Source: Sphagnum compactum | Lineage: Eukaryota; Bryophyta; Sphagnopsida; Sphagnales | Length of the DNA stretch: 64,000 nt | NCBI GenBank assembly: GCA_965153455.1 | Contig: OZ234499.1 | Coordinates: forward strand, 10,722,271-10,786,270 | Direction: 5' to 3' | Shown here: positions 48,632 through 58,800 of the stretch, in pieces | Layout: each line of letters starts with the position of its first letter | Position numbering within the stretch: position 1 is the stretch's first letter | Made by a program: the position numbers and the translations under genes | Notes under the pieces: model-generated | Database searches by the model: none | Told to the model about the DNA's origin: nothing | The model's input: only the letters and a program-made list of their open reading frames with translations

Positions 48632-50728
48632 ATGTTCGACATCGGTGTGGAGGAGGAGGTCATCGTCATCGTCATCGACATCGAAAGCGACATCGCCGAC
48701 GACAACAATATCAACGCTGCTCCTAGGGTCGGCGCAGGCGGCGATCCATTAGACGGCAATGGCAATGACGATGCTACTATAGGAGGGCGTAAACGTGGTC
48801 GGCAAGGCAGTGACCTGTGGAGTCTCTACACCGACGACGTTAACCCGCACCAGCACAAGTCGGCCGTTTGTAAGCACTGCCGCATGCTCGTGAATCATCA
48901 CAAGAAAAGGGAATTGGTGAAGGTCCATCTGAACAAGTGTGCTCCGTTCCGCAAGCTCATGAACGATATGGAGGAAGACAAGCGTCCCACCTGATACACG
49001 GCCAACAAGAAGCCCAGGAAGCCCCTGTTGACGGAAGTGTCGGTGTCAACGTCTTTAGTGGCTCCCAGTTCTTCTCGTCAGCGCTCAATCAAGGAGTTCG
49101 CCATACTTGTTGTCAGCAAACAGCAGAAGGTGCAGTTCCAGAAACACATTGCAATGCACTATTACGCCACAGGGTCGTCGTTTCAGCGAGTCGAAGACGT
49201 TCATCTGATTACCGCAATCAAGACCTTGCGCCCTGATGACGGTTTGCTCCCCAACAGAAGACAGCTGGCGACCTCTCTGCTCGACGCTTGCCACGAGGAT
49301 GTCAAAAGCAAGGTCGCTAAGGGCATGATTGGTGCAACTTCCTGTCTGATCAGCGATGGCTGGTCGAATGTTAACAACGATGCCATCATCAACTACATGG
49401 CGGCGTCGCCCGAATTCGCCCTGTTTTTGGAGTCAATATCGACAGGCCAACAAGGGCACGATCACAAGTTTATTGCCGACAACATCGAGCGCGTCATTCG
49501 CGAACATCCATCCACAATATTTGCTGGTGCGGTTACCGAGAACACCTCTACGAACAAGAAGGCGTGGGGCTTGTTGCAGATTACCTTCCCGTCGCGCTAC
49601 TTCCAGGGGTGCTGTTCCCATGGCCTTCATCTATTCGTCAAGGACGTGTTTGCGGCGACGAAGACAAAGAAAGCCGGCCAAGTCGAGGCCACCTATCCCA
49701 ACCAATACCCGTTCGAGCTCATGCTGGAATTTATTGCCTGCTGCAAGGATGTCGTCAAGTATTTTCACAACCATCACGTCGCCAAGGCTCACCTACAAGA
49801 TCTGCGACTTTCTGCCGGTGCTCGAACGCTTGTACGAGCCGCTCCAACTCGCTGGGGAACAATTCAAGTCATGTGCCAGACCTTATTGGAGTCGGAACGG
49901 CACCTGCATGTCATCGTCACCGCTCGCGGCTTTGTGCAAGGTACATCTGCCCAGAAAAGTGAGAGATCAAAGATTAAGGAGATCGTGACAGACGATGCGT
50001 TTGTGAACAACCTGCGCAAGGCCCTCGCCATTCTCGCCCCGATCGACGTTCTGATCGTCAAATATCAATCCGATAAGGTGCCCATTTCCGAGGTGATGCC
50101 CGATTTCCACAACCTACCTGAAGAGTACAAGAAGGTCATGTCCAGCAACATTATCACGTGCCAGGATTTCGAGTACCTGGTTGTCCTGGCACAACGACGC
50201 TTCCAGTTCATGTACGGCGTTGCTCACAATTTGTCGTATCTTCTCGACCCACGACACATTGGAGATGGGCTGCCTGCGGATTCATGAAGCAGCTTGGAGG
50301 AAGTGTTGATCAACAGTCCTGTCGACGATGTTACGCCCATTGACGATGGCCGCAAGGAGAAGCTGTACATTCAGTTCACGGCGTACTTCATTTCTGCAAC
50401 AAAGGAGAGGCAAGCGAACTCCTTCCGTTACCAGATGCTGTCCAAGGGATCGAAGACCATGTTGCAGTACTGGCAGACCGATGGATGTCAGTGGGCAAAT
50501 TTGCAAAGCGTCGCGATCCGTCTCTTTAGTATGGCGACGTCTAGTGTGGCGTCCGAGCGAAACTTCTCAACGATGGGCTTCATCCATTCCAAGCTGAGAA
50601 TTTCCTTGAGCGCCAAGACTATTGAGAAGCTCGTGTTCATCAAGAGCAACATGGGTGCGTTCTACAGCTGTCCGACGAGCGACGACTATACCAGCGAGAG
50701 TGATTCCGATCATGCCGGCCTCGATTAA
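48632..50728 (+). pseudogene. hAT transposase with two in-frame TGA codons
   Basis: One frame of 698 codons from the ATG at 48632 to TAA at 50726, broken by TGA at 48992 (codon 121) and 50285 (codon 552); both would be CGA (Arg) before a C-to-T change. The N-terminus is acidic, then a BED-type zinc finger (SDLWSLYTDD, CKHC, later H and C near 48930). The RNase H-like core has LISDGWSN (Asp at 49355), then AVTENTSTN (49529-49555), then CCSHGLHLFVKD and APTRWG. The C-terminal dimerisation region has SSVASERNFSTMGFIHSKLR. At the second catalytic position Glu (49538) stands where hAT family members have Asp. Function would be cut-and-paste transposition; this copy is dead. Confidence 0.93.
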
Positions 50729-50739
50729 TGTTACCCGGA

Positions 50740-50830
50740 ATAAAACCATGGTTTTAATACCCAGAAATCGGGTTTTATTCATTTAAACCTTAAACCCGAT
50801 TTGTCGGGCGGAAAAAATCGAGTTTTTACC
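50740..50830. repeat. Right subterminal AATCGGGTTT motif cluster of the hAT element
   Basis: AAATCGGGTTTTATTC, AAACCCGATTTG and AAAATCGAGTTTTT follow within 90 bp of the right end, mirroring the left cluster. Confidence 0.75.
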
Positions 50831-50837
50831 ACCCTTG

Positions 50838-50845
50838 GAAACTTC
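50838..50845. other. 8-bp target-site duplication, right copy (GAAACTTC)
   Basis: See left copy; one mismatch. Confidence 0.9.
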
Positions 50846-52927
50846 AAAGAATGTCAAATATAGACTCAGAGGCCCTGATTTAGTAGTAGAAAAGGATATT
50901 TAAGATAATTCAAAGCACCCCAAAAAAACTTTGGGGTTTTACATGGCACTGGTGTAGGTACATATGCCCTTTTCACGAGATTGTGCTGTGGTGGCTGTTG
51001 GTCCACTGGGGCTGTCAATTTTACAGATTACGGTCATTGGACGAAGTAACAGACCACAGGCTGCTGCTTATCAGTGATTTATTTTTGCAATTTTGTGTTG
51101 TAGCCAAAGTGGCAATGATCTAAACGAAGATATAGCCAAATTTGGCTTCAAGTTAAATATGAAAGTAGATTCTAAAAAACATCCTTCTATATTTTTGGCT
51201 AACTACCATAGTACCTTTACCATTCCTTCATTTTCTTGCCAAATATTTATTTATTTCTTGTTTTTTCACTCCTGCAGTAACAAAAAGAATTTCCTAAATT
51301 TTGGCACTTTCAAAGACGTGGCCATTTAGACTTGCAATGAACAAAATAACCATGTACAATGAACAACAATATAATTTCTAGAACTTCCAGCATTGTGGAC
51401 AGCTAATTTTGAAAAAAAACAGTATTCAATGGAGATAATTTAATTATTGCCAGAATGGTAAAGGTATTAGGGTGCTTAAACCACATAAATCTGGCAAATT
51501 TTCTTAAAATGTGGTTGACTTTTGGCAACTCAAAATCCCGACATGTGCATAATTTTAGCACTTTTAATTTTTTTATATATCATTTTTGGCTATATATAGC
51601 GAACAAAAAAAAGGCAGATGGTTAGTCTCTTACATCCATGATAGCCTGCTCAGTAGGTGGATGCGAATAAATTTTCATCCATATACACAATGGACAGTAA
51701 TCACTTTTCATCCACATGGTCGATGAGATACAGGCAAGTTAATGTGTCATGTAATCAGGAGGAGATACATCAGCAAGTTCCCGTGATCAGAAGTGTGGAT
51801 TGTTTAATCCATCATGTGACCAGACAATAGAATATGCAGCCAATTCTATTTGGCAGCCACTATTCTTCTTTTCACATCATTATCCTGGGCATCGGGGTTG
51901 GTGTTGTAGAGGATGTATTGTGGTACTACACTTAGCCAGCAAGGAGTGCAAGACGCAAAATGTGTAATCCTCTTAGCTGCACAAAGCACAATCGATTCTA
52001 TCCACATTGTCTCCTCCAAACTTGATAGTGTGCAAGCCATACTGCAACCCTATTTACCGAAAAGGCTTTAGCGCAGTGTTTGTGCACTTTGTGCTGTACA
52101 CAGACAGCGTTAAAAAGAGAAGGCAATTCAAGTATGATGTTGCTCATGCTGTGGTAAGAGTCTCCTAGCAGGGAGTATTTCTGTGCACCCAGTTTCTTAA
52201 GTTTGGGTAATTTGGGGAAAAGTACTATCCAACATGAAAATGAGCAAGGGGCACTGACACCCAGTGTTTTCTTCTTTTTTTCTTCATTTTTCTGATGTGG
52301 ATGAATTGGCGATCATCTCTATTAAAAATCAGCCAAATTTGGCTATGAACAGGATATGAAAGTAAAAAAAGTTTAAGCATCCTTCACATTTTCAAGGCGA
52401 CATGCCAGCCACCCAATAGAGAAATATGGCGACTTTTCCTCCAAAAAAAGCCTTTTTAGAGATTTTACTTCCAAGAGAATTTTGTGAGAAAAAGTTCACC
52501 AGAATTAAAAACGATTTCGGCCAACTGGCTAAATTTAGCCAGGAAAAAATAGGTCACAGTACGACTAGCTGCTTTCATGTACAGTACCTCTGAGTAAGTA
52601 ATTTTTGAGGGGGCGGTCCCCAATGTGAGGACATGACTTCAACTCCCCGAATGTGTGTCTTTTGATCAAGTGTACAAATTGCTGTAAATATCTATTGCAC
52701 AAATCTGAACTGATTGAGTTATGACCGGAGCCTGATCAGCGTTGGTCACTGTGGGTATGTTCAGTCCGAGACGACAAAACTCCCTCGATTTTGTGACATG
52801 ATCTCAGGGGAAGGACGTAAGGCTCTGAAGAAAAATCACTCCAGGGTCCAGGAATGATGTCTAACTACAGATTGGTCCAGTCGGACTCGCAGCTTGAGCT
52901 TGGAGGTTGACCATGATCTGTACCTGC

Positions 52928-54983
52928 TTAAACAAGCCTGGCTCTGTCGTCTAACGCTTCAAATACCATGAGCACATAATCTTCATCCATGCCTTCTGAG
53001 CAGGGATAGCCTGACACGGATACTACATTTCCGGAAATTGAATAATCCAAACCTGCAATAACATAAGGCATGACATGACACAAAATGATCAGATCATGAT
53101 TATATCCATGCTTGCAGCAGAACTCCATATGATCTGGAGGTTATTTTGAAAGCAAGCGAGCTGCTACAGTTGAAATTTTGTACGCTAGCTACCAGATGGA
53201 TCCCGGGTGACTTTTTTTTCTTTGCTTTGCCATTACTATTGCTGCAGGTGACCTCTGTTTTGGAGGTACTTGGTGCTGCATCAACCACTCTCTCAGCCTG
53301 CTCCTACAGACTACCAACGACCAGCACTAAGGAGGCAATGCGTAATCAGTATAGCTTGGATCGGATCACCCAAGCATAATCAAGTACGCGGGAATTTTCA
53401 CCTTAGTACTGGTCCCATCTCCTCTATCACATGTTTCCAGCATATTTAATATGCATGATGATTGAAGTTGAACCTTCGGGAACCCGAAAACAGAAGCAAT
53501 AATTTATAGTACCATTGATGAAGGTTATATTCTTCACAAATTTATAATATGCTTATGGATTCGGTCATTGTGTTTGATCTTCAGCTAAGTTTAGTGAGAC
53601 GGTCATCATTTTTGACCGGTCGGTTTATATATACGTCAGGAGATTGGAACTTACCCATTGATCTGCATGTCTTGCGAACTTTATCCTGTAGACTTCTGTT
53701 GTTTGCAAGACCCGGGAAATAGACTTCCATGCATATCTGTAACAGAATTTGAAAAGGACTCGATGTCAGAACAGTACAATTTAGCATCATATATAATTCT
53801 TTTGTGGGATTCAATTATATGAGAGTAACGGATCCGCACATGAGTGCACATGCAATTAGCGTCTCTGACTCCAAACTTTCCTTTTTATCTTTTTCATTCT
53901 GATCACTTGTTCAGCTGAATCCGGGATGAGGAGGCTTACCGGTGTGCTGGATAGCTCTTCGGTGTCCAGATATTGATTCTGATTTGATCCATATGCCCAC
54001 CACTGTAATTCCAACCAATTCCAAATATAATTCCTGTTATTCATGCGGACTTGGGCTAACTTCAAGACGATAACGTAGAAATACATAGATCTGCCAAATC
54101 CTTGAAACCACCTATACCATGCCAGCTTGTCATCTAAATGATGCATATTGAGTTTCCTCCGCAGCTCATGACTGGAACTCAACTCTTGCAATTAAGCACA
54201 TGAGGTACCTAAGGTGATTATTGTCGGCGTTCGTTATATAGATGCAGAACATTTATCTAGAGAGCTAATTTTGTCGATAGAGAATTATAAGGAATTTTAC
54301 CGCTTGGTGTGAAGCCATCGTGCTATCACTCTAGTCTTGTCACGACCTGGTAGATCGTGTGATTTAGCTGGTCACCAGCAGGCCTTCAATATGGTTTCGT
54401 TCTCACCAAATAAATAGATTGGTTTGCTCTAAAGGTATAGCTCGGGACCTGCCACATGTAAAGCAACTCGTCAGATTTCCTTCCGGCCTCAGCCTAATAT
54501 TCTCATAATATTGTACTAGAAATTATTGAGTGGATCTTTAGACATAGGTACTACTGGTGGGTAACACTTACACACGAACTTGCAACGACGTTGTTCATTC
54601 TAGTTCCTTAACACATGTCTCCGAAAGAATGGTACATTCTAATTTAGAGCTTTACTAGTCTTCATATTTCAGGTTTGAGAGACGCGGGTGTCCAGTTACG
54701 TTGACCCCAGGTGATCCCCAGCTAGTAACTCAAGTCCCAGATATAATTAAGTCAAGTAGTGCTAGAACTTTGCCTCTAGACATGAGAGCAGCGGAATATT
54801 TCATATTGCAACTTACAGGTTTGGGATGGAATTCAATAGTCAGTTGTAGATCTGCCTCCGAAAACAAAGCAGAGCTCAGCTTAATGTAGCCTATCACGTA
54901 CGTCCGATATGAACTGAAAGGCTCCTACGGCGGGAAAATTGATCATCAGAATCGAAAGATTTGAGCAAGCGCGCAGGTAGCAT
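52928..54983 (-). CDS. Six-exon gene of unknown family, 193 residues, copy C (only intact copy)
   Basis: Model: exons 54929-54983 (ATG at 54983), 54817-54851, 54407-54448, 53940-54182, 53655-53736 and 52928-53052 (stop). All borders are GT/AG and the phases chain (1, 0, 0, 0, 1); the sum, 582 nt, is a whole number of codons. Protein in order: basic N-terminus MLPARLLKSFDSDDQFSR; short LQLTIEFHPKP; a 14-codon exon; an 81-codon exon rich in aromatics (WYRWFQGFGRSMYFYVIVLK, later WLELQWWAYG); ICMEVYFPGL plus the helix SLQDKVRKTCRSM; and LDYSISGNVVSVSGY followed by an acidic helix. The last two exons give a strand-helix-strand pattern that faintly recalls HMA-like folds without the CxxC. I do not recognise the family. 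Exons 1, 5 and 6 are conserved in all three copies; the 42-nt exon is the least certain. Expression is unknown. Confidence 0.6.
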
Positions 54984-55107
54984 GCAGGGAGAAGTGTGAA
55001 AAATAGTCGAAAGTCTCCGAGCGTTGTGAGAGCGAGAGATTGGTGCAGCCCAGGGCGTTCTGAGGATGATGATGTTGGTGGTGGTGATGTGGGAGAACAT
55101 AGGTATG

Positions 55108-55115
55108 TTTATATA
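55108..55115 (-). promoter_or_regulatory. TATA box of copy C
   Basis: The minus strand reads TATATAAA about 125 bp before the ATG at 54983, a normal plant spacing if the 5' leader is about 95 nt. The same bases on the plus strand read TATATAAGC, about 50 bp before an ATG at 55165. Confidence 0.6.
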
Positions 55116-55164
55116 AGCAGCGGCGGCAAGTCGTTGTTCTTCAGACTGCGTAGCGTCGTTAACG

Positions 55165-55199
55165 ATGCAGACAACCACCAGCAAGGTGAAAGCGAGTCG
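55165..55199 (+). other. Possible first exon of a divergent plus-strand gene, copy C
   Basis: ATG, then codons for QTTTSKVKASR, then GTATGT, a good splice donor. The same stretch is present in copy B (33766-33800). In copy A the ATG is deleted. No second exon could be placed with certainty; the DUF295-like frame at the far right of the unit is one candidate. It could also be chance. Confidence 0.3.
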
Positions 55200-55865
55200 G
55201 TATGTTAGTCCTCACGTCGTTTTCTCCGCCGTCGTAATTAATCGACGCGTTCATTTAGCGGCCACATACAAACCCAAGTCAAAACTTGGCGCGCCGCTTT
55301 ATGGACCTCAATCGATGTCTTATCTTGTCCGTGTGGGATGAATTTTTTGATATTCGATGGAAGTCAACGTCATGGCATCGTACCCGCGTCCGCCGAAACT
55401 GGTAGCTCGTCATGTCCGGATTGGTCGTAGATCTTAACGGTAAATAAGAAGGAAGCTGTTCTCTACACCAGTGTGGGGGCGGTTCTTTGAATTTTTTAAT
55501 AACCTCTATTTTCGGGTATTTACAAAGAACAACAGAATCTTACACCTACTAAGGTGCGTCCCACTCCTGCCGCCTCACCTACATTTATGCTCATCATTTC
55601 ATACTAAGACAAAACGTGCTTTTTGTAATCTTATCAACATTTGTCTCAGAGATATTAATCTATCAAAAGCCGAAACATGCGGACTAGTCTTGAGATTATT
55701 TTAATTGAAGCAGGTTTCAAAGGGGGATAGGTGTATTTTCATTGATGAAGATTTTGAAGTGTAGGTGGGGGCATTCCCCCAAATAACGGATTTTGGCAAG
55801 GTGTCAGCCTAAACTCAAATTTTGAAAACACCTGTTCCTCTGGGGGTGAACCTGGCATAAAGCAG

Positions 55866-58800
55866 GACCCAAATCACGAATTAAACAATTGTAATCCAGA
55901 AGGCAATGATGCATGATGCATAGATCACAAAACAATTACCTCACATCTAGAGGAAGTAATATTGACAGATAAAATGTATGCTCTTCTAATACTAAAAGAA
56001 ATCCAGGAATACTTTATAAAAGTGCATTAAATTCACGAGGTGGTTTTTTCCAATGTTTGGTGGGCATCAACTTTTGAGCATACCAATAGGTATAAGGTAA
56101 GGTAAAACTGCCTATCACCAAACACATACCTGTCGTCGAACAGTTTCAATATTTTTCTCATTCCTTAACCAAATTAAGCTAGTTCGTGTTATTGGATGTG
56201 CAAACCAGAGGGTTACAAATGTTATTTCAGCGTCAGAAGTAAAGGAGCAATGCAGAAAACAAAGGAAGAGGATGAGTGATAATTTACTTTCAAAATTTCA
56301 AAATTTATAGCTCTAGATCGTTCTCTAGTTCCAATCCTATATCTTTTTTATTTTTAGTCCGTTTTGAGTTATTTAAAACCGCCAAGTAAGGTATAACAGA
56401 CCTTCTTTCTATTCCAAATGCAACAATCAAAGATCTTAAGCTTGAAACTTTAAACTGTTTTAATTCACCCATCATTGAACATTGAACCCCTTTACACCAA
56501 ACATCCCATATCTTCTGCAATCCTTTCTCAAATTAAGAATTTTTTGTGGCATTGAAAATGTTAGGTGGAAAGCTACAAATGTTCATTGAGGTTCAAAAGT
56601 AGAGGAACAATGTATGAGGATTCAAAGTTCTTTGAATTCTTAAGTGTGAGTGTTCATTGGTCTATTTACCCTATTGGATTTTATTTTTAATTCATATTTT
56701 CACGGTATTGGTATTGGATTTTTTTTAAATTTATTTAACTTGTTATTGGTATGAAATCTTTTATTAAACTCACACCAACCTATCTTGGTATAGGGTTCAA
56801 GGCTGATCTTTGGCTCATATGTAAGAGGTATGGAATATCAAAAGGGTTGGTTTGGAATCCAAGTAGATTCATCCATCATATCCTATGAAAAGATGTTATT
56901 GAGATGTGAAAGAACAAAATGTTCATATGGTGTGCTCAATTTTTACATTTAAGATTGTTAACTTCAATAAGAAATTTATATAATTTAATGGCAAAAAAAG
57001 TTTGTTAAAATAAAATAATGAACTTTTGAAGTTGGGTTTAGGGTTAGTTTTCAAACTATGCCATTTTTAGGGGCACCTTTTATATGATTTGTATTTTGAA
57101 CATCTTATAAAAACGTAATAAACATTCCACAAAAAATTTACTCAAGACACCTAAACCAAATGACATATATATGTTTTGAAGCAATTTAATTTGGACCTTT
57201 TTTAAAATATCCATACCACAATCATTTTTTTTTAATTTATTTTTTAAATATGCACATGAAATGGTTATCTAATTGGGGTTTATTCACATAGACTTTATTA
57301 GATTGTTAATCATTTCGTAATCCTTATTTAAGCAATGATATCACAATAGATTATCATTTTAACATTATTGAATCAACTTTGTATGAGTTTTAAAATATTT
57401 GTCATAGCTAATTCACCATATTTTGCAATCACCCACCCATGTGATTTAAGCATTTTGGCGTACATTTGGCATTTTTTCATAAGAATATTAACCTTTAACT
57501 CTACTTGGATTCCAATTTGACCATAGTTATGACATTCTTGGTGCGAGAATGTTATGGAAGCCCAAAGAAGCAAGAATTTTAAAGAATTTTATAGATCAAC
57601 CAGTGTAATTTGGTAAACATTCGCGGGTAAAGAATGTTATGACAAGGTGCTAAATGAAGAATTTTAAAGAATTTTAATGTGCAAAATGAAGAATGTCATC
57701 ACTAGGAATTTGACCCTTTTGGTATTCAAACCACAAGGAAAAATGTTTAATATAAAAGTCACTGACCTTTTATCTTGGGAGTACAATGTCATATTGTCCA
57801 ACTAGATATTTTCATTGATATATGTTTGACATTATCACATATTTGACAAATTATAAAGCTTATTCTTCTTCCTTTAACCAAAACAAATATCCCAAGCTTT
57901 GATTCCAATCTAACCCTTTTGATATTCGATAAACAAGTGCCTCAAATCTTTAAAATGTTTTCTAAATAGTCTTCATTTCCTTATAATTTTTTTTAAAAAA
58001 ATTCCTCACATCTTTTTCTTTTTTCACATCTTTTAAGGTTACCAAAAATTTCAAGTTTCTCAATTTTGTGCTATTTTTTTGTGTTGTGAAAGGTGAGAAT
58101 TCATTGTTTTTTTTTACATCAATCAATGATGCTTTCAATAAAAAATCATAATTTTTTGTTTACTTATTTACTTCTATTAATGCATTTTATGATGGAAAAC
58201 ACGAAAGCTTCAATGTGGTTTTTATGGTGTGTTGGTTGTTCCCCCTTAGTTTATTTTGCATTTTGAGAGGTGATAATTATGTGTCATTTTTAAAAAAACA
58301 CCCATTTTTTTTAAAGCTCCATCAAATGACTAATGTTTTGCATGTCTTTTTCACCATCATTTGATTCATTATTATATAATTTTTGCAAGATACTTATAGA
58401 TTCTTCTTCCTTTCATTCTAATTATATTATTTCTTAAGAAATTATATCAATTGAATTTTAAATTTTTATGGTTTTCAAAATTTTGTCTTAGTCTGTAAAA
58501 AATTTTGCATGTATGGGAAAAGAAACCAAAACATCAAAAAAAAGAAAATTCAAAAAGATAAAAATTAAAAATAGAACTTTCAATAACTTTGAAAAGCATT
58601 TTAACAAGCTAATGGATCTTCGAAGCCCCCAAAAGCCCTTGCATCAAATTTCATTTTAAGTGTAACTATCTTAAAATTACATTGAAAAATAAGGTTTCAT
58701 TTTCTTACATTCCAAGGTTGGAAAGTTTATTCTAGAAAAATTATATTTTCTTTTAACAAATTTCCCAAAATGTTAAGAACATCTCCATTGAGGTACCTTA

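Larger units (their letters stand above)
48423..50837 (+). mobile_element. Complete hAT transposon, 2415 bp
   Basis: The ends are CAAGGGTGG and its complement CCACCCTTG, flanked by 8-bp duplications. Inside both ends the word AATCGGGTTT and its complement recur several times. A single transposase frame fills the centre. The coding part has about half G+C while the DNA around it is near one third, an unusual contrast. With two nonsense codons the copy cannot move by itself. Confidence 0.95.
51170..55865. repeat. Duplicated unit, copy C
   Basis: Collinear with copy B. It lacks about 540 bp that B has in its left part and most of the foldback pair and following DNA on the right (a deletion near 55540). 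It retains all exons of the minus-strand gene. It starts about 330 bp to the right of the hAT element. Confidence 0.85.

Noticed and set aside
49085-50061. Several other open frames on both strands within the hAT transposase
   Set aside because: High GC lowers stop frequency; they are shadows of the transposase frame.
53100-53288. Lys-rich minus-strand frame (SNSNGKAKKKKSPG) in all copies, considered as an exon of the unit gene
   Set aside because: Exon 5 ends in phase 1 and the last exon starts in phase 1, so they join directly; adding this stretch in the phase required brings a stop. I treat it as intron sequence, though alternative splicing cannot be excluded.
54300-54350. Candidate exon reading TRVIARWLHT in copies B and C
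   Set aside because: It leaves in phase 2 and the following exon cannot be entered in that phase without a stop.
54572-54606. Candidate exon with a strong GTAAGT donor (TRMNNVVASSC)
   Set aside because: Entry in phase 0 after exon 2 gives a stop, so it does not fit the model.
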